Counted from the stretch's first letter, positions 22,371 through 35,049 are shown. The stretch is DNA of 64,000 nt from Strigamia acuminata (GCA_949358305.1 OX442314.1:65481369-65545368); one strand, 5' to 3'. Program-made: numbers and translations. Notes: generated by a model from the letters alone, not told the origin.

Positions 22371-25300
22371 GTGGTGTTTGTGCTAAGTCAACTGTGATGA
22401 GATCAAAAGTCTATTCTCCCAAATCATTGGTTGGATGTTTCTAAAACTTACATTGGAGCCTTCTACTAAGGTTTAAACACTATTTCTGAACATTCAGAGA
22501 CATTGGTCTTGTGGTGTTTGTGCTAAGTCAACTGTGATTAGATCAAAAGTCTATTCTCCCAAATCATTGGTTGGATGTCTCTAAAACTTACATTGGAGCC
22601 TTCTACTAAGGTTTAAACACTATTTCTGAACATTCAGAGACATTGGTCTTGTGGTGTTTGAGCTAAGTCAACTGTGATGAGATCAAAAGTCTATTCTCCC
22701 AAATCATTGGTTGGATGTTTCTAAAATTTACATTGGAGCCTTCTACTAAGGTTTAAACACTATTTCTGAACATTCAGAGACATTGGTCTTGTGGTGTTTG
22801 TGCTAAGTCAACTGTGATGAGATCAAAAGTCTATTCTCCTAAATCAATGGTTGAATGTTTCTAAAACTTACATTGGAGCCTTCTACTAAGGTTTAAACAC
22901 TATTTCTGAACATTCAGAGACATTGGACTTGTGGTGTTTGTGCTAAGTCAACTGTAATGAGATCAAAAGTCTATTCTCCCAAATCATTGGTTGGATGTTT
23001 CTAAAACTTACATTGGAGCCTTCTACTAAGGTTTAAACACTATTTCTGAACATTCAGAGACATTGGACTTGTGGTGTTTGTGCTAAGTCAACTGTGATGA
23101 GATCAAAAGTCTATTCTCCCAAATCATTGGTTGGATGTTTCTAAAACTTACATTGGAGCCTTCTACTAAGGTTTAAACACTATTTCTGAACATTCAGAGA
23201 CATTGGTGTTTGTGCTAAGTCAACTGTGATGAGATCAAAAGTCTATTCTCCCAAATCATTGGTTGGATGTTTCTAAAACTTACATTGGAGCCTTCTACTA
23301 AGGTTTAAACACTATTTCTGAACATTCAGAGACATTGGACTTGTGGTGTTTGTGCTAAGTCAACTGTGATGAGATCAAAAGTCTATTCTCCCAAATCATT
23401 GGTTGGATGTTTCTAAAACTTACATTGGAGCCTTCTACTAAGGTTTAAACACTATTTCTGAACATTCAGAGACATTGGACTTGTGGTGTTTGTGCTAAGT
23501 CAACTGTGATGAGATCAAAAGTCTATTCTCCCAAATCATTGGTTGGATGTTTCTAAAACTTACATTGGAGCCTTCTACTAAGGTTTAAACACTATTTCTG
23601 AACATTCAGAGACATTGGTGTTTGTGCTAAGTCAACTGTGATGAGATCAAAAGTCTATTCTCCCAAATCATTGGTTGGATGTTTCTAAAACTTACATTGG
23701 AGCCTTCTACTAAGGTTTAAACACTATTTCTGAACATTCAGAGACATTGGACTTGTGGTGTTTGTGCTAAGTCAACTGTGATTAGATCAAAAGTCTATTC
23801 TCCCAAATCATTGGTTGGATGTCTCTAAAACTTACATTGGAGCCTTCTACTAAGGTTTAAACACTATTTCTGAACATTCAGAGACATTGGTCTTGTGGTG
23901 TTTGTGCTAAGTCAACTGTGATGAGATCAAAAGTCTATTCTCCCAAATCATTGGTTGGATGTTTCTAAAATTTACATTGGAGCCTTCTACTAAGGTTTAA
24001 ACACTATTTCTGAACATTCAGAGACATTGGTCTTGTGGTGTTTGTGCTAAGTCAACTGTGATGAGATCAAAAGTCTATTCTCCTAAATCAATGGTTGAAT
24101 GTTTCTAAAACTTACATTGGAGCCTTCTACTAAGGTTTAAACACTATTTCTGAACATTCAGAGACATTGGACTTGTGGTGTTTGTGCTAAGTCAACTGTG
24201 ATGAGATCAAAAGTCTATTCTCCCAAATCATTGGTTGGATGTTTCTAAAACTTACATTGGAGCCTTCTACTAAGGTTTAAACACTATTTCTGAACATTCA
24301 GAGACATTGGACTTGTGGTGTTTGTGCTAAGTCAACTGTGATGAGATCAAAAGTCTATTCTCCCAAATCATTGGTTGGATGTTTCTAAAACTTACATTGG
24401 AGCCTTCTACTAAGGTTTAAACACTATTTTTGAACATTCAGAGACATTGGTGTTTGTGCTAAGTCAACTGCGATCTGAAATGAGCTCAAAATTTTTTTTT
24501 CAAAATTTATTGCTTGGGTGTTGCTAAAACTTACATCTACAAAGGTTTAAACACTATTTATAAACATTCAGACACATTGGACTTGTGGTGTTTGTGCTAA
24601 GTCAACTGTGATGAGATCAAAAGTCTATTCTCCCAAATCATTGGTTGGATGTTTCTAAAACTTACATTAGAGCCTTCTACTAAGGTTTAAACACTATTTC
24701 TGAACATTCAGAGACATTGGACTTGTGGTGTTTGTGCTAAGTCAACTGTGATGAGATCAAAAGTCTATTCTCCCAAATCATTGGTTGGATGTTTCTAAAA
24801 CTTACATTGGAGCCTTCTACTAAGGTTTAAACACTATTTCTGAACATTCAGAGACATTGGTGTTTGTGCTAAGTCAACTGTGATGAGATCAAAAGTCTAT
24901 TCTCCCAAATCATTGGTTGGATGTTTCTAAAACTTACATTGGAGCCTTCTACTAAGGTTTAAACACTATTTCTGAACATTCAGAGACATTGGACTTGTGG
25001 TGTTTGTGCTAAGTCAACTGTGATTAGATCAAAAGTCTATTCTCCCAAATCATTGGTTGGATGTCTCTAAAACTTACATTGGAGCCTTCTACTAAGGTTT
25101 AAACACTATTTCTGAACATTCAGAGACATTGGTCTTGTGGTGTTTGTGCTAAGTCAACTGTGATGAGATCAAAAGTCTATTCTCCCAAATCATTGGTTGG
25201 ATGTTTCTAAAATTTACATTGTAGCCTTCTACTAAGGTTTAAACACTATTTCTGAACATTCAGAGACATTGGTCTTGTGGTGTTTGTGCTAAGTCAACTG

Positions 25301-26173
25301 TGATGAGATCAAAAGTCTATTCTCCTAAATCAATGGTTGAATGTTTCTAAAACTTACATTGGAGCCTTCTACTAAGGTTTAAACACTATTTCTGAACATT
25401 CAGAGACATTGGACTTGTGGTGTTTGTGCTAAGTCAACTGTGATGAGATCAAAAGTCTATTCTCCCAAATCATTGGTTGGATGTTTCTAAAACTTACATT
25501 GGAGCCTTCTACTAAGGTTTAAACACTATTTCTGAACATTCAGAGACATTGGACTTGTGGTGTTTGTGCTAAGTCAACTGTGATGAGATCAAAAGTCTAT
25601 TCTCCCAAATCATTGGTTGGATGTTTCTAAAACTTACATTGGAGCCTTCTACTAAGGTTTAAACACTATTTCTGAACATTCAGAGACATTGGTGTTTGTG
25701 CTAAGTCAACTGCGATCTGAAATGAGCTCAAAATTTTTTTTTCAAAATTTATTGCTTGGGTGTTGCTAAAACTTACATTTAAGGCTTCTACAAAGGTTTA
25801 AACACTATTTATAAACATTCAGACACATTGGACTTGTGGTGTTTGTGCTAAGTCAACTGTGATGAGATCAAAAGTCTATTCTCCCAAATCATTGGTTGGA
25901 TGTTTCTAAAACTTACATTGGAGCCTTCTACTAAGGTTTAAACACTATTTCTGAACATTCAGAGACATTGGTCTTGTGGTGTTTGTGCTAAGTCAACTGT
26001 GATGAGATCAAAAGTCTATTCTCCCAAATCATTGGTTGGATGTTTCTAAAACTTACATTGGAGCCTTCTACTAAGGTTTAAACACTATTTCTGAACATTC
26101 AGAGACATTGGACTTGTGGTGTTTGTGCTAAGTCAACTGTGATGAGATCAAAAGTCTATTCTCCCAAATCATT

Positions 26174-26177
26174 GGTT
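26174..26177. repeat. Target-site duplication GGTT, left copy (LARD-B)
   Basis: The satellite CATTGGTTGGATG is split so that GGTT appears here and at 34664-34667. A 4-bp duplication lies within the 4-6 bp range of BEL/Pao. Confidence 0.82.
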
Positions 26178-27683
26178 TGTTGCGAGCAAGGACGCAACAA
26201 AAAGATTAGAAGACTCGCGTTTCACCTCTGAAAATGGTAGAAGATCTTTTTAATTTTAGTCCATAGTTTTGACCATGAGTTTGGGACATATCTGAGATGT
26301 CCAGTTGCCGGTTTTGACCGACGGTCGCATGCAGAGCAGACCTCGGCGGTTGTCGTGTTGTCGATCGCACCTGGAATTGGTCAGGGGATATGTCTTTGAT
26401 CGTTTTGTGGTTGTTTTAGTATTTGTTATTAGTTGTTTACCTCTGTTATTTGCTTTTGAGACGTTTTTGTGTTCGGTTCGGGTTCCAGTACACTTGTGAA
26501 TGAGCTGAGTGTATATTCTCAGCATAATCGCCATAGCATAGGTCAACTGGATTCAGGAAACTGTGTATTTATTAGTTTTAAAGAGGTTTTACATATTGTT
26601 TTGACGGTTGCTAACCTTTGCTGGATGTTTTAGTGTTTTGATGCTCATTGGAGACGTGGGACAGCAAGAAACAAACGGTTTTGGGTGTCCTTGGCATTTG
26701 AGTGCACATGAGCGCATTGGGATCGTGTTCGGGAGAGAGAGAGACCAGGAAACGCCTCGTTTGGCTTCCCTGCAACGTCCCCACACTGAGTTTGGAAGTC
26801 CCAGCGCTGTTGTCATGCCTTGGTCGACCCTGGAAGTCTGTTTGACTCGTTTCTGCTCTCATTCACGGCAGTTAGCAACTGCCTGGCCGCCATTTTGGAA
26901 AGGAGCGGTTCTCTTTGTGTTTGAGCACTGCTGGGAGATTTTCCTAGAACATAGCAAGCTGGGTAGCAATATTTATTTTAATACTTTGTGATTTTATAGA
27001 AGTGTTTTAACTGTACATTTGTTAATTTCACTTAACTTTACAAACAAGTGCAGAGATGAGTATTGAGGTAGGCTGCCTTGCCATTGGTTGTTAATCTTCT
27101 TTTTGCTTTGTTAATTGTTAAGTATATTTTAGATTGAGTTTTGCCTTGGTTTCATTGCTTTATTTTGTCTAAATTCTATTTATGTTTTAAGAACAAATGT
27201 ACATAGGTTTTAAGCTATTTTAGTTCAGATTGAATTACGCCATTGTTGCATCATTGCATTGTAGCTTGTTGTTGCTATGATTTAGTTGCTAGGCGCACTG
27301 TTGTTAGAGTAGGTTGCTAAAGAAGCAATTGTTGTTATCTGTTGTTAAGAATAAAGCCAGTTGATGTGTTTTTACTCTGCTTTGGGTGAATCATTTCTGA
27401 TCTGGTTTTCTGCTACAAGAAACATGATAATGAGTGAGTAGAGAGTTTTGCATGCTCTCCTCCTCACTGAAGGCACAAGGTTTTTTCCCCAGTATCCAGA
27501 GAGCTGCTTTAATCACTTCAACTAAATGCAGTTGGGCCTAATTTCTCCAGATGCATTTAGGCCTACAACTTGGGCTGAGAATTCAACTTGTTTCATCATC
27601 CACTATACAGTCTCGGGCGGTTTCCAGAGTTTGGTGACCAATTCGCCAGTCTTTTCCTGTGAGATCCAAGGTTGTTTGCTACA
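26178..27683 (+). repeat. 5' LTR of LARD-B (1506 bp)
   Basis: It starts TGTTGCGAGCAAGGACGC, whose first 22 bp form an inverted repeat (TGTTGCG ... CGCAACA), and ends GTTTGCTACA. AATAAA at 27350-27355 is a likely polyadenylation signal. A 127-codon plus-strand ORF (26608-26991) is conserved in both LTRs only because they are identical, and shows no known domain. Unlike the other LTR families it has no TGACGTCA. Confidence 0.92.
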
Positions 27684-27696
27684 GGGAGCTGTTTTT

Positions 27697-27720
27697 TGGT
27701 ACCGTGATTCCAGGATTTCG
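27697..27720 (+). other. Primer-binding site of LARD-B (degenerate tRNA-His type)
   Basis: It starts TGG, 13 bp after the LTR, and reads TGGTACCGTGA, TT, CCAGGATTTCG. Without the extra TT and with one substitution it equals the tRNA-His complement seen in BEL-3. The spacing from the LTR is also similar to the BEL elements. Confidence 0.55.
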
Positions 27721-28173
27721 TGCGCGTGTGTACAGCGCGCATGGAAAAGAGGTCATTTGGACGTTCAGCAAGTGATTCAAGTGGTTTGGTGCGTGCCAGT
27801 TGGTTCGTTTGTGCAGCTGGTTCTGTGAGCGACCTGCATCAAGTGCGCACGCCAGAGAGTCACGTGAGAGCGGCCATTGACGTCCTGAGTCTGCCAAGTC
27901 GTCAACACAACGCAATGTGCAAGTTGGACAGCTGCCTGAAGAAGAAGAACATTTAGTTGTTTATGCTTAGTGTTTTTGGTGGGCTGTTACTGGGTGATTG
28001 GTTGTGCCCTCTTGGGGGGAGGATAGTGTGTACATTTTTTTGCTTTGTAATTTTACTTTAAGTGCGTTTTGACTCCATTATAACTGCTTTAAGCAGGGGA
28101 GTTTTTTTCTTGTTTGATTTAAGTTAGTTTAAGTGTTGGCTCACCTGTTGTTGAGTTTACACAAGAGTCAGTC

Positions 28174-28620
28174 ATGTTGGGCGGGACATTACAGTTGTCT
28201 TTGATTCTTAGAAGTTCCAATATGCGCTTTGTCATCAAGTGGTCGACAGTGAAGGGCGACGCAAGGTTTTGGTCTCATCAGGCGAGATGGAGATGCATGC
28301 AGCTGTGGTTTCCACACGTCAAGCACGATGATTCCACATCTGCACAGCGCCTGAACTGTCCAAGATGTAGGTTGACTGTTGGTTGGCGCAGACGGGCCAA
28401 GGGACAAGTCACCCAGCTGTACAGGAAGGTGGACGCTTGCCATCAGAGCAGAGGAGAAAGCAGCTTGTTTGGTCAAGTTTCGTCATTGAAAGGGAGCCCA
28501 CAGTTCGGGCCCAAGATCGAGAGTACAAGTCACAATGTTGAGAAAAAGAGTGCCAATCAGCAAAGACGAATCATATCACCAGCCAAGACAAGCTCAAGGA
28601 GCTGGACAATGGTTGCTTGA
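28174..28620 (+). CDS. 148-codon ORF in LARD-B, function unknown
   Basis: The longest plus-strand ORF of the interior, about 490 bp after the 5' LTR. It is rich in Ser, Arg, Gln and Trp with two CxxC-like spots but no complete zinc finger, no signal peptide and no transmembrane segment that I can see. It resembles no retroelement protein I know. It could be a remnant of gag or a chance ORF; I lean towards chance. Confidence 0.2.
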   Translation: MLGGTLQLSLILRSSNMRFVIKWSTVKGDARFWSHQARWRCMQLWFPHVKHDDSTSAQRLNCPRCRLTVGWRRRAKGQVTQLYRKVDACHQSRGESSLFGQVSSLKGSPQFGPKIESTSHNVEKKSANQQRRIISPAKTSSRSWTMVA

Positions 28621-30482
28621 CTGCAGCAAAGTTTCAAGCCAATTCGTCTTTTTTCTTTTGTTCTTTGTTAGTAGTTTAAGTAAAAGAATTTTGTTAAGTT
28701 TAAGAGTTGATTAAGTTTGTGCGGTCAGTTCTATTGTGAACTGCGAGGGTTTCGGACTGCTGCGGAGCCGCCAGGTTTGAGGCTTGTTGGAAAGAGGTCC
28801 CGCGCTCGTTTGCTTGGTTTTTTGGTTGTCGCAAGCGAGTGGTCGCTCCTTCTCCTTTAATACACTCAGCCTGCTATTTGGGTTGTGTGGGAGAGTGGAG
28901 GCGAGGGATTCCGCCTCAAAGGGCTGCCGTGTTTGTCCGACAACCTTTCAGTGGGCTGACCACCCGTAGAAGTGTTTTGAGTCTGTTTTGGGGAATTTCC
29001 GCGTTATTTCGCAGTTTTTAAGCAAGTTTTGGTGTGTGAGGTTTTTAGAATTACCTGTGCGTGGGTTGAGATAAGAGAAGCCACACTAGCTGTTTGGAAA
29101 GAGAAGGCGGAAAGTTAGAAATCAGTCCTCCAATCAGTTTCATTTTGTGATAAAAGGTTTTTTGAGAAGTTACTGCTAAGAATTTGTAGACGTTCCCACT
29201 GCCAGCTTGTTGTACCTTTAGTTTGTGATTGGAGTAAGCTCGTTTTTTCGGTTGTTTTTTGGGATTTAGGGCAGAACGACTGCTTTAAGCAAGCCAAATC
29301 TCGTTTTAGTGCGTCCACAATTTGGTTAAGATGTTTGGATACGTTACTGGGTTCGTCATTATTTTTCTTAGTGTAAACCTTTTAGTTATAAGTTAGTTTT
29401 CAGAGTTTTGGAGAAAATTGCTTGTTAAGTTCGCAGCCACCAAGCCTCTTTGCGAGGGCGCTTGTGGATCAGTTGGGTGGGTACCCCCTTTTTGGAAAGT
29501 TAGTCACTGTATGGTGGGGCTTGTTCAGGGTGAAACGACCGCCCATTAGAGTCAGTCTTTCAAATTCGAGACAATTGATGATAGTAAGTGCAGTCTCCAC
29601 CTTGCACATTGTGTGGTTGGAAGGGGTATAAGGGCGCTTAATTGATCAGATCAGGGTTGTAAGAGCATTTTTCGAGACTCCACAGTTGTAGAATTTAGAT
29701 ATTAGAGGTTAACAGTCTTTAAATTTATTTTTATTGAAAGTTGTCTCTATAAGAAATAGAAAGTTACATATTCGGGTTTTTTTGTGCGATTAGTTGACCT
29801 GCTTGTTCGAGCACCCATTTGGCACTAGGCCATTTGCGGTTGGCGGAGCAGAGTGCCGCATTGACGAATGGAACAATGGTTGGTCAGCAAAGCCAGCGAG
29901 AGAGGTAGTGTTTGAGGATGTTGTAGAATTTCATTTTTGGAAAGAGAAACTCAGCACTTCTCTCTCTTTTGAAGACTTGTTGTTCCTGCGGTTTAAGTTA
30001 AGATAGTTTTCCGAATTTGTTTCTTAGGGAATTTAGTTATAGCATAGTTAAGTAGTCCACTCACAATGGATTCCAGTGTTGTCCCACACTCAGTTCTTGG
30101 ATACATTCTGGGACTGGGGTTCAAAGGGCCAAGGCCTATTGCCTTGCAGTCAGAGTGGCAGTAGGAGAAGAAAGAGGACAATAAGCCCCGTTGGTTCGGA
30201 TTAAGGTTAGAAAGAGCCAAAGAGAGATAAGTCTTATTTGTCAAAACAGAAAAGAGAGGTTGTTGAAGTACGTCGATAGGGCGGGGCGTTCGTCAGTCAA
30301 CCCTCAAATTCCCAAAGCAGCCTCGTGACGTTGCAATGTGTAACGTGATAAGCATGAGAGATCTCGTTACAAGAGTCGCGTTGGATAGGGAATTAGCATT
30401 AACATGTGAGTGTTGAGTTAAGAGTCACTTGCATAGGTTCATTTTTGCACTGCTAACCAAAGTCAGTCGAACTGAACAATAG

Positions 30483-30668
30483 AAAAAGGGCTTTAGTCGG
30501 TTAACAGTTGGTCCGTCGAACCCCGAGTTGGAAAAAAAAACGTTTAGTTGGTTAACGGTGGCCCAACAAACCCAAAGAAAAAAACGTTTAGTTGGTTAAC
30601 GGTGGCCCAACAAACCCAAAGAAAAAGGCTTTAGTTGGTTAACGGTGGCCCAACAAACCCATAGAAAA
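30483..30668 (+). repeat. About four 44-bp repeats able to form stem-loops
   Basis: Units are built on GTTTAGTTGGTTAACGG...CCCAACAAACCC. In the two central units GTTT-A-GTTGG can pair with CCAAC-AAAC around an 11-base loop. The first unit (GGTTAACAGTTGG) is diverged; the last has CTTTAGTTGG and keeps the GTTGG/CCAAC stem. Confidence 0.65.
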
Positions 30669-30682
30669 AGCAATTAGAGAGT

Positions 30683-30767
30683 CTTAAGCGGATGATAGTT
30701 AAGTCCGTCAGGCTTAAGCGAATTGGAGGTTCTTAAGCAATTGATAGTTCAGTCTATCAGGCTTAAG
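30683..30767 (+). repeat. Two 36-bp CTTAAG stem-loop repeats
   Basis: Units at 30683-30718 and 30732-30767 each start CTTAAGC and end GCTTAAG, which pair. Inside unit 2, TGATAG and CTATCA form a second perfect stem around TTCAGT. In unit 1 the same arms are TGATAG and CCGTCA, which pair less well. They follow directly after the 44-bp repeats, giving about six hairpins in under 300 bp. Confidence 0.65.
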
Positions 30768-33157
30768 CAAGCACTTTTGTGCAAGCATTAGGGTTAGTGA
30801 AAGGTTAGGAGCCCAGAAGCAGAGTTCTTTCACTTTCTCGGTTGTTCAAGGACAGGGTACACTCGCCCTTAGTGACAAGGTGCGAGTCCAACAACCTTGA
30901 TGTGAGAAAGGGCCAGGGATTCTATATTCTTTTCTCTTTTATGCAGAGCCAGGCGCTCCTTTTTTAGGTTTAGTTTCGTATACTCACTCAGGGTGCATGG
31001 GGTAAAGTTCTTGAGGGTCCTCGTCAGTCGGGGCATGGTTTCGGTCTCGCGGGGGATGGAACGGAACAGTTTTTTGAGCGTGTCGGTTCTCTGGTGGACA
31101 CTCGTGTTATTGGACCCAATACACGAGGAGCTAATCGGTTTTAGAGGGTGAGCTTCTTCACCATACTTTAATTCCTGTTGCTCACGTTCTCCTGAGCTTC
31201 TGCGCACTGTTCAACTTTCAGTCTTGTCCATTGCTCCTCCGAGATAGGCAGTAAGCTTTGCCTTGGTACTTAGATTGTGCAAGGAAGTCTTCTCCTCCTT
31301 TGGATCCGGGTTTCTTTTACCTATGCACGAAATTGAGTCAGTTAATTCGTCAAATGCGTCAAGCATTGGGAGATGTGCGATCAAGGTTGAGCGGATCGCA
31401 ACTTGTTTTCACGCCCCCTCCTACCCAAAGTTTTGAGCACAGAAGCACAAGTGTTTTGGCTGAACACAGGTGCACAACTGTTTTTTTTGGGGTTCCTGAG
31501 AGAAAAGGTCGAGGGTTAGATCTAAAGAGTAAGTCGTGATTTCGAGTTCCCTTGGGCTAGCTTCCGATAGGAGGACGTAGAGGCGACGATATAGTAGAAA
31601 TTAGTAATTAGTCTTTTTTTTTTAGTGTTTGAGTTCAGAGCTTTTTGCGACGAGTCTGACGGTCACACGTCCATGGGGTTTGGGTTAGTGGCGTGTCAGA
31701 TACTCGCGGAAGTCTTCTGAAACAAAAGCTTAGTTAGTCAAAGGTTAGTTAATTCATAGTTTTTACCTTTAAAAAGTGGTTTTCTCTCACAAAGAAATCC
31801 ACAGGTGTTGTTTTTTCCAAGCTTTTTTGGCTCTGGCATTAGTGGTTTAAACGCCGTGGCAGCTTTCTTTTTCTGTCGGGAGGAAAATGGGTTATGATAG
31901 AAAGGAAGGTTTAGCTGAGATATTAGCCAGAGAGAAGGTCGAATTGAAGAGAAAGCATTGAGGATAATTCGCGGTGTCAGGGGATACCCCTAGTTTTTTG
32001 TTAAAAAAGGGAATTATGTGTTGTGCTCTTAGATTCAAATTTTTGGCTTGTCTTGCGTTAGTTTAGCAGAGCCCTGCTTGTAGTAGAAAAAAAATGAGAA
32101 AAGATTTTGTACTAGTAGTCGGGTGGGGCACGATTGAAGTTACCTGTCTTAAATTTAAGTGGCCGCTTCTCGTTGTGAGAGTTCTAGAGAGGTTTGAATG
32201 GAGATTTCACTAAGGGAGGGGTTTCGTTTTCTGCAATGTCAACGGGTAACTGTTTTTAAAAGTGAGCACAATTTTCTTAATTTTTCAAGTGTATTTAGAC
32301 TGGGGGTGTGTTCTTTGACATTGCGCGTTATTGGTTCCAATTGGTTTTTTGGTTCATTACACAGTTTAGTTTAGTTCTTTCTAGTTGAAGATATTTTAGT
32401 TTAAAGGAAATTGGGCACGAGTTTACCTTTGCGGTGAGTTGCCGCCTGATTGGACGGTCGATGGCTTGGCTGATTGTTTGTCATCAAGTCGTGAGTTGAT
32501 CGCCTGTTTAGGTTGGTCGCTTGGTGTCCCAACGGTGAATTGGTTGTCTTTGTTTAGTTAGATAGGAATTTTCTTTAGCTTTCTGCGGCATTTTTCGTTT
32601 CAGTTTGATGTCAACTTTGGCAGGCTTCCTGATTGGATCAATGGCTGAGCTCAGGTGCTTGCGTGCGTCGGTGTCTTTAGAAGCGAATTTTGTCTGAGGA
32701 TTCAAACTACCTCTTAAAGGAAGTGTATGAGAAGTAGGTTTGTTAATTTAGCTTTAAGGTTATTCGTGGTTTAGTGGTGTCTTGTCTTTGACTGACCCCC
32801 TTGGTTGTGGGTCTCAGTTTCCCAAGGTTGACTGCAGGTCAATCTTTATGGGAGAGACAAGCTCCTTTTTTTTTGTGATTGTTAGTCGTTTCTTTGTATT
32901 ACGGGTTGCAAGTTAGAGTTCTGTTATTTTGCAGTATGCCTAGGGTCTTCTCGTCTCAAGGGACCCGCTCCTGTTCGTGTTAATGTATTGTTAACAGAAG
33001 AGTCAATATATTTTCGTTTGGGAAAAGGGGTTCTATGATTCGTTGTGGATTCTTGCCAAAAGATATAGGCAAGGTGAAAGTCAAGCTGCTCGGTCTTTTC
33101 TTCTTGGGTGCGGTTCCTTCAGGGCGGCTGCTCTCTTCCTTTTTCGGCCGGGAGCGA

Positions 33158-34663
33158 TGTTGCGAGCAAGGACGCAACAAAAAGATTAGAAGACTCGCGT
33201 TTCACCTCTGAAAATGGTAGAAGATCTTTTTAATTTTAGTCCATAGTTTTGACCATGAGTTTGGGACATATCTGAGATGTCCAGTTGCCGGTTTTGACCG
33301 ACGGTCGCATGCAGAGCAGACCTCGGCGGTTGTCGTGTTGTCGATCGCACCTGGAATTGGTCAGGGGATATGTCTTTGATCGTTTTGTGGTTGTTTTAGT
33401 ATTTGTTATTAGTTGTTTACCTCTGTTATTTGCTTTTGAGACGTTTTTGTGTTCGGTTCGGGTTCCAGTACACTTGTGAATGAGCTGAGTGTATATTCTC
33501 AGCATAATCGCCATAGCATAGGTCAACTGGATTCAGGAAACTGTGTATTTATTAGTTTTAAAGAGGTTTTACATATTGTTTTGACGGTTGCTAACCTTTG
33601 CTGGATGTTTTAGTGTTTTGATGCTCATTGGAGACGTGGGACAGCAAGAAACAAACGGTTTTGGGTGTCCTTGGCATTTGAGTGCACATGAGCGCATTGG
33701 GATCGTGTTCGGGAGAGAGAGAGACCAGGAAACGCCTCGTTTGGCTTCCCTGCAACGTCCCCACACTGAGTTTGGAAGTCCCAGCGCTGTTGTCATGCCT
33801 TGGTCGACCCTGGAAGTCTGTTTGACTCGTTTCTGCTCTCATTCACGGCAGTTAGCAACTGCCTGGCCGCCATTTTGGAAAGGAGCGGTTCTCTTTGTGT
33901 TTGAGCACTGCTGGGAGATTTTCCTAGAACATAGCAAGCTGGGTAGCAATATTTATTTTAATACTTTGTGATTTTATAGAAGTGTTTTAACTGTACATTT
34001 GTTAATTTCACTTAACTTTACAAACAAGTGCAGAGATGAGTATTGAGGTAGGCTGCCTTGCCATTGGTTGTTAATCTTCTTTTTGCTTTGTTAATTGTTA
34101 AGTATATTTTAGATTGAGTTTTGCCTTGGTTTCATTGCTTTATTTTGTCTAAATTCTATTTATGTTTTAAGAACAAATGTACATAGGTTTTAAGCTATTT
34201 TAGTTCAGATTGAATTACGCCATTGTTGCATCATTGCATTGTAGCTTGTTGTTGCTATGATTTAGTTGCTAGGCGCACTGTTGTTAGAGTAGGTTGCTAA
34301 AGAAGCAATTGTTGTTATCTGTTGTTAAGAATAAAGCCAGTTGATGTGTTTTTACTCTGCTTTGGGTGAATCATTTCTGATCTGGTTTTCTGCTACAAGA
34401 AACATGATAATGAGTGAGTAGAGAGTTTTGCATGCTCTCCTCCTCACTGAAGGCACAAGGTTTTTTCCCCAGTATCCAGAGAGCTGCTTTAATCACTTCA
34501 ACTAAATGCAGTTGGGCCTAATTTCTCCAGATGCATTTAGGCCTACAACTTGGGCTGAGAATTCAACTTGTTTCATCATCCACTATACAGTCTCGGGCGG
34601 TTTCCAGAGTTTGGTGACCAATTCGCCAGTCTTTTCCTGTGAGATCCAAGGTTGTTTGCTACA
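33158..34663 (+). repeat. 3' LTR of LARD-B (1506 bp)
   Basis: Same length as the 5' LTR and identical as far as I compared line by line. It is preceded by a G-rich CGGCCGGGAGCGA that may act as the plus-strand primer region, although it is not a clean polypurine tract. AATAAA at 34330-34335. Confidence 0.92.
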
Positions 34664-34667
34664 GGTT
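34664..34667. repeat. Target-site duplication GGTT, right copy (LARD-B)
   Basis: Pairs with 26174-26177. Confidence 0.82.
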
Positions 34668-35049
34668 GGATGTTTCTAAAACTTACATTGGAGCCTTCTA
34701 CTAAGGTTTAAACACTATTTCTAAACATTCAGAGACATTGGTGTTTGTGCTAAGTCAACTGCAATCTGAAATGAGCTCAAAATTTTTTTTTCAAAATTTA
34801 TTGCTTGGGTGTTGCTAAAACTTACATTTAAGGCTTCTACAAAGGTTTAAACACTATTTATAAACATTCAGACACATTGGACTTGTGGTGTTTGTGCTAA
34901 GTCAACTGTGATTAGATCAAAAGTCTATTCTCCCAAATCATTGATTGGATGTTTCTAAAACTTACATTGGAGCCTTCTACTAAGGTTTAAACACTATTTC
35001 TGAACATTCAGAGACATTGGTCTTGTGGTGTTTGTGCTAAGTCAACTGT

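Larger units (their letters stand above)
22366..26177. repeat. 140-bp satellite, second block (about 27 monomers)
   Basis: Same monomers as the main block, resuming with GTCTTGTGG, the target duplication (22366-22370). CCTAAATCAA recurs at 22838, 24082 and 25324, about 1243 bp apart. This marks a 9-monomer unit (7 x 140 + 2 x 132 = 1244). Two diverged monomers are present near 24475 and 25715. The block ends in CATTGGTT, where GGTT (26174-26177) is duplicated by LARD-B. Confidence 0.96.
27684..33157 (+). other. LARD-B internal region, non-coding
   Basis: 5.5 kb rich in G and T on the plus strand, with no long ORF. The longest open frame is 148 codons at 28174-28620 (listed separately). Other ORFs of 60-112 codons on both strands have no recognisable motifs. 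Features are the primer-binding site (27697-27720), a tandem array of stem-loops (30483-30768) and a G-rich end beside the 3' LTR. The rest is unassigned. Confidence 0.7.
26178..34663 (+). mobile_element. LARD-B: 8486-bp LTR retrotransposon without pol
   Basis: Two 1506-bp direct LTRs (no difference found by eye) flank a 5474-bp interior. GGTT is duplicated on both sides. A tRNA-His-like primer-binding site follows the left LTR, so the element reads on the plus strand. No reverse transcriptase, integrase, protease or zinc-knuckle motif occurs in any frame. Identical LTRs indicate the youngest insertion in the window, so some helper was recently active. The last bases before the 3' LTR (CGGCCGGGAGCGA) resemble those of LARD-A (CGGCGGGAGCGC), which links the two families. 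Confidence 0.9.

Noticed and set aside
26608-26991. 127-codon ORF in the LARD-B LTR (also 33588-33971)
   Set aside because: Present twice because the LTRs are identical. No domain, and overlapping ORFs of similar length exist on the other strand.
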